From Pseudomonas sp. BGI-2 (GTDB taxonomy: Bacteria > Pseudomonadota > Gammaproteobacteria > Pseudomonadales > Pseudomonadaceae), in contig NZ_SISB01000017.1 of the NCBI RefSeq assembly GCF_004310295.1, positions 53,572 to 117,571 of the forward strand: a DNA stretch of 64,000 nucleotides. Direction: 5' to 3'. Below, one piece after another: positions 16,154 to 24,904 of this stretch. Every line of letters begins with the position of its first letter. The first letter of the stretch is position 1. The notes beneath the pieces were generated by a model. That model made no database searches. It saw only the letters and a list, made by a program, of their open reading frames with translations, and was not told the origin of the DNA. A program made the translations under genes and the position numbers.

Positions 16154-17056
16154 TTACATCTTGAAACCAAAACCCGGAACGCTCTCAGCTCCGGCCAACG
16201 CGTTCTCCGTTGTCACATACAACTCACGTATATGCCCAACCAAAAACGTCCAGAACGCCGGTTCATTAACGGTTTGCGCGACCAGTTCTCCTGGCAGGAA
16301 CCGACTCATCTCCTTGCGAAACTCGAGCACAACTTTCGGATCAGCATCGAGCAGTTCCGAACGCTCCTTGAACAGCTTCAAGAACTCATCCTGTTCACAG
16401 TGATGATCGGTCAGTTTCTTCCCAATCAAATTCAGTTGCGGCGTTACACCCTGCTGACGCAGCCAGACCAAGTCCCAGAGATCCCGGTTCTTGATTCGGT
16501 TAGGACGCAGAGCGAAAGCCACTATTTTGTCGGCATAGATTTCTTCGCGTGTTTCTGCCTGCAAGATCAGACCACTTGTTCCCATGTCGACGCCATATGG
16601 ATTGAGCAGCAACATGGGTTGTGGCTGATAACTCGGAATGGAACACACATCGATGTTGATGCGCTGCGCCGGAAGGTCTTTGCGCCCGGGCCGGGTCTGA
16701 ACCTTCAGCTTCCAGGTATCGACATTCCCCTCCTCACGGACAGGCTCACCGACTTCAACCTCAAGGCCATATTTGGTTTTCAGCGTTGAGACAAGAACGT
16801 GAGCGAGCGCAGTCAGACTCTCGCGATTGAAGTCAGCGCCACCGGTGAAATACAGATCCTCGCTCAAGCGGTTTGAGCCGTAGCAGGCACGCAAGCAGGT
16901 TCCGCCGATGAAGGTCAGTTTGGCGAGCATGCCGGCAGAACTCAGTGCGAGCATGATGTCGTGGTGCAGCAATTCCTTTTCCACCACGACGCGCAATGGC
17001 GCCAGATCCTGTTTGTTTTTAAGTGCCTCATCTACCATTTCATCAAACAAACTCAT
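16154..17056 (-). CDS. abiEii: AbiEii/AbiGii family nucleotidyltransferase toxin
   Basis: 300 residues. Motifs of the AbiEii nucleotidyltransferase fold are present: IGGTCLRACYG (residues about 50-60), RLSEDLYF (63-70), INIDV with an Asp at 136, and YADKIVAFALR with K177, then NRDLWDLVWLR (190-200). The usual second acidic residue of the DxD pair (SEDLDF in most members I recall) is Tyr69 here. This may weaken or alter activity. AbiEii toxins act as nucleotidyltransferases in bacteriostatic type IV toxin-antitoxin systems and in phage abortive infection. The gene overlaps abiEi by 14 bp. Confidence 0.88.
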   Translation of the reverse strand: MSLFDEMVDEALKNKQDLAPLRVVVEKELLHHDIMLALSSAGMLAKLTFIGGTCLRACYGSNRLSEDLYFTGGADFNRESLTALAHVLVSTLKTKYGLEVEVGEPVREEGNVDTWKLKVQTRPGRKDLPAQRINIDVCSIPSYQPQPMLLLNPYGVDMGTSGLILQAETREEIYADKIVAFALRPNRIKNRDLWDLVWLRQQGVTPQLNLIGKKLTDHHCEQDEFLKLFKERSELLDADPKVVLEFRKEMSRFLPGELVAQTVNEPAFWTFLVGHIRELYVTTENALAGAESVPGFGFKM

Positions 17057-17618
17057 TGGCGACGCTCCAATCGATCAAATCCATGTTTCGTTTCGCGACC
17101 TTCATGTCCCGCAATGCTTGTAGCGGTGTTGCCCGCCATAGGCGGCAACGCGCGTCATAGTGAACCTGGCCAACCAGGTGCTGAGGTTTCTGGCGGGTGT
17201 GCACGAATTCGATGGTGCCCCAGCGCCCGCATGAAAGGGTGCTGCTGCGACCAGAAGACATCAGCGTGATCCAGTTGATGGGGATTTGAGAGATGACGCC
17301 GCTATCGCTCAATGCCGTTTCAAGGCTGATGTAGTTGAACTCCTTGGCACGTAGCCTGGCAGCGGCGTGAAACAGCACCAATCCGCTGGACGGTTTGGCC
17401 GCCTCAAACAGGTAAAGCCCTCTACACACTCGCGTCAGATGACCATCCGAGGCTGCGCGACTCAACAAGGTTTTGTAGGCACCTTCGGAAATATCGGGCA
17501 CCACTCCCCGGAGATCGTTGGGAGTGAACAGGTAGCGTTCTTCGCTGGCCAGACGGGTCAGTTTTTGGAGAAGCCGCCCCATTGGCTGGGTGGATTTTGA
17601 GTGTGGATGCATACCCAT
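17043..17618 (-). CDS. abiEi: AbiEi-family antitoxin/transcriptional regulator
   Basis: 191 residues. An N-terminal winged-helix region (ERYLFTPNDLRGVVPDISEGAYKTLLSRAASDG, about 27-60) is followed by the CRGLYLF segment and a C-terminal AbiEi-type domain (PINWITLMSSGRSST, FVHTRQKP, ATPLQALRDMKV). AbiEi proteins repress their own operon and counter AbiEii without direct binding (type IV). The antitoxin precedes the toxin and overlaps it by 14 bp, the usual order. A short palindrome GTAACTTAC lies at 17644-17652, 26 bases upstream of the start, and may be part of the operator. The gene appears intact. Confidence 0.87.
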   Translation of the reverse strand: MGMHPHSKSTQPMGRLLQKLTRLASEERYLFTPNDLRGVVPDISEGAYKTLLSRAASDGHLTRVCRGLYLFEAAKPSSGLVLFHAAARLRAKEFNYISLETALSDSGVISQIPINWITLMSSGRSSTLSCGRWGTIEFVHTRQKPQHLVGQVHYDARCRLWRATPLQALRDMKVAKRNMDLIDWSVANEFV

Positions 17619-17708
17619 GACTCTACAGAAGGTTTCACTTTGTGTAACTTACTGTTGAGTCGTTGAAAAAGCCATTATTCTTTTTTCGGCCGTAACCCGA
17701 AACAAGCA

Positions 17709-18908
17709 TTACCCAAACGTCAGCGCAAACGGCGCCGCCGCTTGTTGAATGGCACTCACAACATGAGGTGCTCGCTCCCGATGCTGCGGGTAACGTTCAA
17801 GCACCACTTCAAGCGCAGTAAGCAAGTTCTGAATACGTTCATTGGGCTGTTCGATCTCACACGTACCTGCAAACTCCAGCAACCCTTGGCGAGACGCAAA
17901 CAAAGACTTGTTACCCGCAAGATCCAGCGCCAATACATCCTCGGGGATATAGGCCGTAGTGTTGACGATGTCGTAAGCCGGTGCCAAGCGTGCATCGCGT
18001 TGCGTAGGTTCCGAGTAGAGCAAGCCAAAATTCTTCAGGTGAGCGTCACCGTTTCCGACGATGCAGCTCAAGGCAACGCTATCGAACAGTTGATCAAGGG
18101 AAGATCGCAGATGTTTAGCGGGGCAGAAGAGTCGTACCGCCTTGGCGATTGCCGCGTAGCTCTTGCTGTATTTCTGATCGGCCGAAAGCCCCATCAACGC
18201 GGCCATGTCTTCGAAACCGATCGGGTTTTGCTGATCATCTCGGTCAAAGCGCCGCATGACAAACAGCTGTGCATTATCGGACAGGAAAAACTCTGGAACG
18301 GGAATACCTGCTTCCTTGGCAATGGACATGCAAAGGAACTCGTTGACCGCCAGACCCGGAAACTCATCTCGACCACTTTTGATGATCAAGTCCGGGGTTT
18401 TTGAGGTGACTCGCGCGAAGGCAGTTTCCTGCTGCTCAGGCACTAACACTTTAGGTTGAACACCCGAAATGCCCGCCCGCAGGATGTAACGATCGAGCAG
18501 GTCAGAGAAGATATCTTCGGTACCGTCCCACGTCAGAATCTCATCGAGCCTTTCCCCGGGAAACTGCTGTCCGGCAAGCAAAGAATCGACCGTTTCTGAA
18601 TGCACCTGAACCCGACCGATTGGCGAACTGCTACCAGACAATGCCAACAACAGCATCGGATCGACGTTCACGGTTTTAGCCAAGCGATTGCGTAATTGCT
18701 CCAGGACATAACCTTCCGGCAGGTTCATCTGGAAAATCGGGTGCAGGTCTCGGCGGCGAAACTCGTCGGGGCGTACAGGCATCGACAAACTGATTGCCAT
18801 GGGGGGCAATGCATCTTCGTCATAGCGAAACAGGAAATCCTCAGCGCTGGTGAGGATGCTGCCGCTGCTCCCCTCTGGCGTGCTGACTTTAAGAGAAGTC
18901 ATTTTCAT
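17709..18908 (-). CDS. hipA: HipA-type serine/threonine kinase toxin
   Basis: 399 residues, close to the family norm. The N-terminal HipA_N region is followed by the kinase core: the SGVQPKVLV glycine-rich loop (148-156), a Lys in DLIIKSG (K177), the catalytic VGNGDAHLKNFG loop with D288 (284-295), and the metal-binding YDIVNT (D313). All key residues are present, so it is likely active. HipA kinases phosphorylate tRNA synthetases such as GltX, or related targets in variants, giving growth arrest and persistence. It is translated with the upstream HTH gene through a 4-base overlap. The substrate cannot be read from the sequence. Confidence 0.92.
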   Translation of the reverse strand: MKMTSLKVSTPEGSSGSILTSAEDFLFRYDEDALPPMAISLSMPVRPDEFRRRDLHPIFQMNLPEGYVLEQLRNRLAKTVNVDPMLLLALSGSSSPIGRVQVHSETVDSLLAGQQFPGERLDEILTWDGTEDIFSDLLDRYILRAGISGVQPKVLVPEQQETAFARVTSKTPDLIIKSGRDEFPGLAVNEFLCMSIAKEAGIPVPEFFLSDNAQLFVMRRFDRDDQQNPIGFEDMAALMGLSADQKYSKSYAAIAKAVRLFCPAKHLRSSLDQLFDSVALSCIVGNGDAHLKNFGLLYSEPTQRDARLAPAYDIVNTTAYIPEDVLALDLAGNKSLFASRQGLLEFAGTCEIEQPNERIQNLLTALEVVLERYPQHRERAPHVVSAIQQAAAPFALTFG

Positions 18909-19156
18909 TCGAACAGCCCCCCAAGCTCTTCAAGCGTCGGCATAGCCGCCGGAATGACCGCTAATTCGCAATCCAGCGCTGCCAGAATTCGCGCATAGGC
19001 GATCATTCCTACAGAAAGGGTCCCCTTCTCTACGGCAATGATTTTGTGTCGTGTCAGTCCTGCAAGCTCGGCAAGCTGAGCTTGCGTCAGGCCACGATTC
19101 ATACGCTTTTCGCGTATTTGGTTGCCGAGGCGGGAAATTAGCAGAGCGTAATCCAT
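18905..19156 (-). CDS. hipB: HipB-type XRE-family antitoxin
   Basis: 83 residues with a clear helix-turn-helix (RMNRGLTQAQLAELAGLTRHKIIAVEKG, about 18-45) and a short C-terminal tail (PTLEELGGLFE), a typical antitoxin extension. HipB dimers bind HipA and repress the operon. The stop overlaps the hipA start by 4 bases. Upstream at 19189-19205 lies an interrupted palindrome, AATGT-7-ACATT, with promoter-like hexamers. The neighbouring Panacea and AbiE modules form a TA-rich stretch. The start was chosen because it is the first in-frame ATG and gives the standard length. Confidence 0.9.
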   Translation of the reverse strand: MDYALLISRLGNQIREKRMNRGLTQAQLAELAGLTRHKIIAVEKGTLSVGMIAYARILAALDCELAVIPAAMPTLEELGGLFE

Positions 19157-19188
19157 GTGTAGTTACCGCAACATTGAAAGCCAAATGT

Positions 19189-19205
19189 AATGTATACGGC
19201 ACATT
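19189..19205. promoter_or_regulatory. Possible hipBA operator
   Basis: AATGT and ACATT half sites separated by 7 bases, centred on a GTATAC-like core, lie 33 bases upstream of hipB. On the minus strand TTGAGT followed after 16 bases by TATACA lies across it, a plausible but imperfect promoter. Confidence 0.35.
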
Positions 19206-19214
19206 AATGCCAAC

Positions 19215-20144
19215 TCAACTTCTAGTTTCACGGATCCGCCCCCTCACCTGCTTCACACCAATCCCCACCAACATCCCCAATACAATCGCCCCCAACGGCA
19301 CCGCGCCCACCCAAGTCATCGTCGGAAATACCAGCAAAATCTGCGAATCATTTCCACCCAGCATCATCGACGCACCAATCCCCATTAGCACCCCGGCCAG
19401 TAAATGCTTCCCCGCGACCCTCCATTCAAACCGCTGATAGTTGAACGTCCGTCGATGCAGCGTGTAACTGAGCATTCCCACCAAGAGCATGACGAACACC
19501 GCCACGCGCTGGCTGGTCAACGAGCTGTCGCCCGAGGCCCAGAACATCTGCGAGAGGTTGTAAAAGAACACGCTCGGGGTCCACAGCGGTTCGAAGGTGT
19601 AGAGGGCGCTGGTCAAGGCGCCCAGGAGCATGCTGGACAGCACCAGGTGTTTGTCGCCGTGAACGCGGATCAGGAAGAGTAGGGCCATCAGCACGATGAC
19701 GATGGTCAGCCAGTATTGGTGGCTGGAGATCGTCGGCATTTGCAGGGTTTTGTGTTCGGTCAGCATGTTCAGGTGATACCAGAGGACGATCCCCACCACC
19801 CAGCCAACAATCGTGAAGGCTTTGCTGAGGTTGCCGCTGGCGAGCTTGGTGAGGGTGCCGACGCTGCAACCGTCGTTGAGCACCGAGGCGATGCCGAACA
19901 GCAACCCGCCCCCGACCAGCGACCCGTAGCCGACGTCAGGAACGAACAACGGCTGACTGACGCCAAACAGCCGGTAAAACGGTGCCAGTAACAGGCCGAA
20001 CAGACCGCAAGAGATGAGCGACACAAACAGCGTCGGCCGGCGCCTGAGCAACAACCCGGTGGCATTGACCAGGCACATGCCCATGCGCTGGGACACCCAA
20101 CCGATCAGGAAGGCCAGCAGCAGCGAAATCAGCAGTGAAAGCAC
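19215..20144 (-). CDS. YeeE/YedE-family transporter (sulfur-compound import type)
   Basis: 309 residues, nearly all hydrophobic, with about nine predicted membrane helices. The conserved FGIASVLNDGCSVGTLTKLASGN segment (residues about 83-105, shown here by its key Cys and the GCSVGT core) is diagnostic for YeeE/YedE proteins. In the characterised member, thiosulfate uptake depends on conserved cysteines in such motifs. A second Cys (GMCLVNATG) lies near residue 24. No TusA-like partner gene lies next to it, so the substrate is uncertain. It is divergent from the DUF2252 gene. Inner-membrane location is predicted. Confidence 0.82.
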   Translation of the reverse strand: MLSLLISLLLAFLIGWVSQRMGMCLVNATGLLLRRRPTLFVSLISCGLFGLLLAPFYRLFGVSQPLFVPDVGYGSLVGGGLLFGIASVLNDGCSVGTLTKLASGNLSKAFTIVGWVVGIVLWYHLNMLTEHKTLQMPTISSHQYWLTIVIVLMALLFLIRVHGDKHLVLSSMLLGALTSALYTFEPLWTPSVFFYNLSQMFWASGDSSLTSQRVAVFVMLLVGMLSYTLHRRTFNYQRFEWRVAGKHLLAGVLMGIGASMMLGGNDSQILLVFPTMTWVGAVPLGAIVLGMLVGIGVKQVRGRIRETRS

Positions 20145-20278
20145 AGGCCTCCTTGTTTCCGGACCCAGACATCGAACAGGTTGGTGAAGAATAGATTAGC
20201 CACAGACCAAACTTCGGGTGAACCCGCGAAGGCCTTCTACACTAAACCCGCATACGCCCCACCACCCAAAGAGCCCCC

Positions 20279-21685
20279 ATGACCACCCTCAAAGACCGCT
20301 TGAAGCAAGGCAAGGATGCTCGCAAGAACTGCCCCCGCAATGCTCAAGCGTCAACGGGAAAGACAACCCGCGACCCGCTCCCGCTGATCAAAGCGTCGAG
20401 CGAAGGCCGGATCAAATCCCTGGTCGAATTACGCTACGGTCGAATGCTCGATTCCCCCTTCACTTTCTATCGCGGCAACGCGCTTTTGCAGGCCCACGAT
20501 CTGGCCACCACACCGAACATGGGGCTGACATCGCCAATCTGCGGCGACTCCCACCTGATGAACTTCGGCGGTTTCGCCACGCCCGAACGCAATCTGCTGT
20601 TCAGCGTCCACGACTTCGACGAGGCCCATCCCGGCCCATGGGAGTGGGACGTTAAACGGCTGGTGGCAAGTATCGTGGTGGCCGCCCGCGACTTGCGTCA
20701 TAGCGAAACAGTCGTAGAAACGGTCTGCCGCGAAGCGGTCGGCGCCTATCAGGAAACGATGCTTGAGTGCGCCGAACAAAGCGCTCTGGAAACCTGGTAC
20801 GAGTCCATCCGTTACGACGACCTGCGCAAGCAGGCGAACAAAAAAACGCTCGAGCATATCGAACGCGCCATCGAAAAAGCCGAAGGTCGCTCCCATGCTG
20901 AACTGCTGCCGAAAATCAGCGAGCGTGACGCGCATGGTCGTCTGACTATTCGTGATGATCTGCCGGAAATTTTCCACCTGCACAAAAGCACTACGCTGCT
21001 GGACGCCGACGATGACTGGCTGCGCCTCTCGGATTGGCGGCCGATCTACGACGCCTTCATGCGCGAGTATCCAGGCACGCTGCAGGCTGACCGACGAGCG
21101 TTGTTTTCACGTTTTCATATTCAGGACATGGCCTTCAAAGTGGTGGGTGTGGGCAGCGTCGGCACTCGTTGCCTGGTGGCTCTGCTGACTGACGATCAGG
21201 AATTCCCGCTGTTTCTCCAATTCAAGGAAGCACGGCGCTCGGTGCTGGCCAATTACGTGAAGACAAAATCAAAAGAGCGGCACAACGGTCAGCGGGTGGT
21301 CGATGGTCAACGGCTGATGCAGGCGGCCAGTGATCTGTTCCTCGGTTGGACCACCGGCCCCAGCGGTCGACACTTCTATGTGAGGCAGTTGCGCGACATG
21401 AAAATCTCGGCCGAACTCGAGACCTTCGATGCGGACACCTTCGCGGAGTATGGACGCGTCTGTGGTCGCGCCCTCGCCCGCGCACATGCCAAATCATCCG
21501 GGCAGGCCGCGCAGATCAGCGGATACATCGGTAAAAGCGATGCTCTGGCCGACGCGCTGTTCAAGTATGCGAATAGCTACGCCAAACAGAATGAGCGCGA
21601 CTTCGAACGCTTCCAGCAGGCCTGCCGCAAGGGCCGGTTGCGGGCACGTTCGGAGGCTGATTTCGCGGCTGACCATTTGCCGTAG
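20279..21685 (+). CDS. DUF2252 family protein
   Basis: 468 residues, standard length. Family landmarks are the RMLDSPFTFYRGNALL segment (about 57-72), the ICGDSHLMNFGGFATPER segment (about 86-103), the acidic VHDFDEAHPGPWEWDVKRL run (about 109-127) and a late FYVRQLRDMKIS. These read like a kinase-type active site (HRD/DFD-like), and DUF2252 is considered a distant kinase-like family. No substrate is known. The start has weak ribosome-binding potential but is the first ATG of the frame. No signal peptide. A terminator follows about 100 bases downstream. Confidence 0.88.
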   Translation: MTTLKDRLKQGKDARKNCPRNAQASTGKTTRDPLPLIKASSEGRIKSLVELRYGRMLDSPFTFYRGNALLQAHDLATTPNMGLTSPICGDSHLMNFGGFATPERNLLFSVHDFDEAHPGPWEWDVKRLVASIVVAARDLRHSETVVETVCREAVGAYQETMLECAEQSALETWYESIRYDDLRKQANKKTLEHIERAIEKAEGRSHAELLPKISERDAHGRLTIRDDLPEIFHLHKSTTLLDADDDWLRLSDWRPIYDAFMREYPGTLQADRRALFSRFHIQDMAFKVVGVGSVGTRCLVALLTDDQEFPLFLQFKEARRSVLANYVKTKSKERHNGQRVVDGQRLMQAASDLFLGWTTGPSGRHFYVRQLRDMKISAELETFDADTFAEYGRVCGRALARAHAKSSGQAAQISGYIGKSDALADALFKYANSYAKQNERDFERFQQACRKGRLRARSEADFAADHLP

Positions 21686-21783
21686 GCGCTAACCCGGAGG
21701 TCCCCCTCCACATAAATTTTTCTTCACCCATCGCCCCTCTCCAACCGTTAAAGTGCGCTCGCTCATTCAAAAAACGACGGTTT

Positions 21784-21809
21784 GCCCGCCCTCCCGCGGG
21801 CGTTTTTTT
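21784..21809 (+). terminator. Intrinsic terminator downstream of the DUF2252 gene
   Basis: GCCCGC (21784-21789), a 6-base loop, and GCGGGC (21796-21801) are followed by a run of seven T. It lies in the 241-base gap before the KaiC-like operon. Confidence 0.85.
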
Positions 21810-21926
21810 GCCTTTTGATTGATTACCTGCAGGTTGTCATCCAAAAACCTGCGCCCTGATGCAAATCACACCCGGCCGCTTTATTGGGTGTAGCATGGAT
21901 GTCTGTCCATCAGATATCAGTTAGCC

Positions 21927-22361
21927 ATGTCCACGCTAAGCGAAGAGAGCCGCCAGATCGTAGCTTCTCTGGCGCACCGTGTTGGCCCCAATGCTGACAT
22001 CGCAAGGATCGCGCAGGCGATCATTTCAACCTTGCAGGATATGGATGTAGCCCTCACGCCCATCATCGGCCCGCAGGGAGTTGCCGCGCTTTATCGCCGC
22101 AGCCTCCACCTGTGCGCCTCTACTCATCCGCGTTTAGCCGGCACCTACGACAAAGTGCCAGCCGGCATGGAGCTGACTGCCCTCAAGTCCGTAATCGTTG
22201 AGCAAAACGACGCCGATGCGCTGTTTTTCGGTGAAGTGTTGCTGACTACGTTTTACGAGCTGCTGACCACGCTCATCGGGCCCTCGCTTACCGAACGCTT
22301 GCTTCGTGGCATGTGGGAACCTTCTTTGAGCGACACCCCTTCGCAGGAAAATTCGCCATGA
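21927..22361 (+). CDS. Small conserved protein upstream of the KaiC-like gene
   Basis: 144 residues, mainly helical, no recognised domain name. Segments such as QDMDVALTPIIGPQGVAALYRRSLHL and ALFFGEVLLTTFYELLTTLIGPSLTERLL look like a folded helical bundle, possibly a signal-sensing or adaptor protein. The stop overlaps the KaiC-like start by 4 bases (ATGA), and the histidine kinase follows, so the three genes are almost certainly one operon and one pathway. No cofactor motif (for example heme Cys-His or a PAS fold) is evident. Confidence 0.75.
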   Translation: MSTLSEESRQIVASLAHRVGPNADIARIAQAIISTLQDMDVALTPIIGPQGVAALYRRSLHLCASTHPRLAGTYDKVPAGMELTALKSVIVEQNDADALFFGEVLLTTFYELLTTLIGPSLTERLLRGMWEPSLSDTPSQENSP

Positions 22362-23815
22362 GCACCAAAGTGACTATCAACCGCCTGGCCACCGGCGTGC
22401 CAGGACTGGACGAGGTGCTGGGCGGGGGATTACCGGAGTTTTCGTTCAACCTGATCGCCGGCCCGCCTGGCTGTGGCAAAACCACCCTTGCGCATCAGAT
22501 GATGTTCGCCCTGGCGACACCTGAGCGCCCGGCGCTGTTTTTTACCGTGCTGGGAGAGCCGCCGCTGAAGATGCTGCGCTATCAGCAGCAATTCGATTTT
22601 TTCGACAGCGAAGCGATCAACCATTCGATTCGCTACATCAACCTGGCCGACGACACCCTGGCGGGGAATCTGGACGAGGTGTTGCGGCGCATCGTCAGCG
22701 AGGTGGAGGCTCACTCTCCGGGGCTGGTGTTCGTCGATTCGTTCCGCTCCGTGGTACTGGCCAGTCAGACCCAGGACAACCCCAACAACAACCTGCCGCA
22801 GTTCGTTCAGCAACTGGGCATGTTGATGACCACCTGGCAGGCGACGACCTTTCTGATCGGCGAATACTTCACCGAAACCGACACCAACCCGATATTCACC
22901 GTGGCCGATGGCCTGATCTGGCTGCGCCAGAGCGTTCAGCGCAATTCCATGGTGCGCAAGATGGAAATCATGAAGATGCGCGGCCAGCCGACGTTGCCGG
23001 GGCTGCATACCTTCCGTATTGCTACGTCCGGGATCAAGGTCTTTGCACCTGCCTCCGCCAACCCGGTTGAAGCACCGCTGGAATTCCCGAGAAAACGCCT
23101 GAAAATGGGCGTGCCGCAACTCGATGAAATGCTCGGCGGCGGCCTGCCCCGGGGTTATTCCTTGTTGGTGGCCGGACCGTCGGGCTCGGGCAAAAGCATT
23201 CTGGCGTCAACCTTCCTGGCCGAAGGCGCGCGCAATGGCGAAACCGGCGTGATCGCGGTGTTTGAACAGCGGCCGAATCACACCCAGAACACAACCCTGG
23301 CGGGACTGATTGAGAGCGGACAAGTCGGCCTGGTGGACAGCCGTGCGCCGGACCTGTCCATCGACGAAATCGTGCATTTACTGCTCAGCGAGATCAGCCG
23401 ACTGAAAGCCACCCGTGTGGTGATCGATTCATTGTCGGGTTTCGAACTGGCGCTGGCACCCACCTTCCGCGAAGACTTTCGCGAATCGCTGTCGCGCATG
23501 GTCACTGCACTGACCAGCATCGGAGTCAGTGTGTTGCTGACCTCGGAACTGGAAGACCGCTACACCGACCTGCGCTTCAGCCCCTACGGCACGGCGTTTC
23601 TCACCGACGCAATTATCGTCCAGCGCTATATTGAAGTGCAGAGCCGTTTGTTGCGCATCATGGCGGTGGTCAAGGTTCGGGCCAGCGCCCACTCCGATGA
23701 GTTGCGCCTGTACCGCATCGACAATAACGGCCTGCAGATCGGCGAAATGTTACCGGATCAGGAAGGATTACTGGGAGGCCGGCCAACCCGGCAGGTCAGC
23801 AAGGACGAGGTGTAA
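22358..23815 (+). CDS. KaiC-like two-domain RecA-superfamily ATPase
   Basis: 485 residues from the ATG at 22358, which has AGGAAA upstream and overlaps the previous stop. There are two tandem KaiC/RecA domains. Domain 1 has Walker A GPPGCGKTT (residues about 35-43) and a LVFVDSFRS Walker B-like strand. Domain 2 has GPSGSGKS (273-280) and a TRVVIDSLSGFELAL strand. Both domains begin with the KaiC-typical GVPxLDExLGGGLP motif. Outside cyanobacteria such proteins lie in signalling operons and are linked to stress adaptation rather than a true clock. No KaiB gene is present. The next gene, 9 bases on, is a histidine kinase, suggesting a signalling pair. Confidence 0.9.
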   Translation: MSTKVTINRLATGVPGLDEVLGGGLPEFSFNLIAGPPGCGKTTLAHQMMFALATPERPALFFTVLGEPPLKMLRYQQQFDFFDSEAINHSIRYINLADDTLAGNLDEVLRRIVSEVEAHSPGLVFVDSFRSVVLASQTQDNPNNNLPQFVQQLGMLMTTWQATTFLIGEYFTETDTNPIFTVADGLIWLRQSVQRNSMVRKMEIMKMRGQPTLPGLHTFRIATSGIKVFAPASANPVEAPLEFPRKRLKMGVPQLDEMLGGGLPRGYSLLVAGPSGSGKSILASTFLAEGARNGETGVIAVFEQRPNHTQNTTLAGLIESGQVGLVDSRAPDLSIDEIVHLLLSEISRLKATRVVIDSLSGFELALAPTFREDFRESLSRMVTALTSIGVSVLLTSELEDRYTDLRFSPYGTAFLTDAIIVQRYIEVQSRLLRIMAVVKVRASAHSDELRLYRIDNNGLQIGEMLPDQEGLLGGRPTRQVSKDEV

Positions 23816-23824
23816 ACCAAGACT

Positions 23825-24847
23825 ATGACTGAGGCCAATGGCACGAACGCGCAAACGATGGCCTCGGCCGCTCGCGAGTTGTTCCTGCTCGGCCAGAAAA
23901 CCGTCGAAGCGCGCGCGGTGCTGGCGGCGCTGAAAAAAGAATTGAGCGATACCAACAACCGGCTGGTGGATGCCCAGCAAATCGAGCAATTGGTCGAGGC
24001 CAATCAGCAATTGGTGCTGGCCATTCTGCTGGCGCAATCGGATGCGGAAAAACCCCAACGCTCGCAAGAAGAGCAGCGGCTGTTTCTGGAAATGCGCGAG
24101 GCCAACGCGCAATTGGTGATTGCGGCCCTCAGCGCGCAAAACCTGCAAGCCTCGGCAGAACATATGCTGGCGCAGCAACGCAACCTCCTCACGCTGGTCG
24201 CCCATGAACTGCGCAACCCGCTGACGCCCATCAGCATGATCGCCGGCCGGCTGGTGCGAGTGCCCAGTGAAGAGCTGCCGCGCATGCAGGCGTTAATCGA
24301 GAGCCAGGTGCAGCACATGACGCGACTGGTGGATGACCTGCTCGACGTGTCCCGCGCCAGCACCGGCAAGCTGCGCCTCGATTGCCGGATCGTCGACATG
24401 GTGCAGATCATCCACGAGGCCATCGATGTGTGCCGCCCGGTGATGAACACCCGACACCTGCACTTCACCGCCGAACTGCCCATGTGCGCGCTGTCGGTGA
24501 ACGGCGACCCGGTGCGGCTCACGCAGATCCTCGGCAACCTGCTGGGCAATGCGGCCAAGTACACACCCGCGCAAGGCCATGTCACGCTGTCGGTCACGAC
24601 CAGGGACAACGTGCTGGAGATGAGCATTTGCGATGACGGCATCGGCATTTCGGCTCAAGCCCTGCCGTTTATCTTCGAACCGTTTGTGCAAGACGTTCAC
24701 GCCGTCGGTTTCAACGGTGCAGGCCTTGGCATTGGCCTGACGGTCGTTCGCGAACTGGTGGAAGCCCATGGCGGCAGGGTGATCGGCAGGAGCGACGGCG
24801 ACGGCAAAGGCAGCACCTTTATCGTGACGTTGCCGTTGGCGGTTTGA
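23825..24847 (+). CDS. Sensor histidine kinase of the KaiC-like operon
   Basis: 340 residues, soluble (no membrane segment). Residues 1-115 are a long helical, coiled-coil-like region. The H-box LVAHELRNPLTPI contains the phosphoacceptor His127. The ATPase part shows the N-box GNLLGNAAKYTP, the DDGIGIS G1 box and GAGLGIGLTVVRELVEAHGG. There is no receiver domain and no adjacent response regulator, so its output partner is elsewhere. It may sense or be controlled by the KaiC-like ATPase encoded 9 bases upstream. The start at 23825 follows a weak ribosome-binding site. Confidence 0.9.
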   Translation: MTEANGTNAQTMASAARELFLLGQKTVEARAVLAALKKELSDTNNRLVDAQQIEQLVEANQQLVLAILLAQSDAEKPQRSQEEQRLFLEMREANAQLVIAALSAQNLQASAEHMLAQQRNLLTLVAHELRNPLTPISMIAGRLVRVPSEELPRMQALIESQVQHMTRLVDDLLDVSRASTGKLRLDCRIVDMVQIIHEAIDVCRPVMNTRHLHFTAELPMCALSVNGDPVRLTQILGNLLGNAAKYTPAQGHVTLSVTTRDNVLEMSICDDGIGISAQALPFIFEPFVQDVHAVGFNGAGLGIGLTVVRELVEAHGGRVIGRSDGDGKGSTFIVTLPLAV

Positions 24848-24904
24848 GTTTTCCCGTTGGCCACGTAATGCTTGCGCTACGATCCCCACGAACCGGAGCG
24901 CCCT

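Noticed and set aside
20145..20278. Possible riboswitch upstream of the DUF2252 gene or YeeE gene
   Set aside because: Short divergent gap without a recognisable conserved aptamer or terminator fold.
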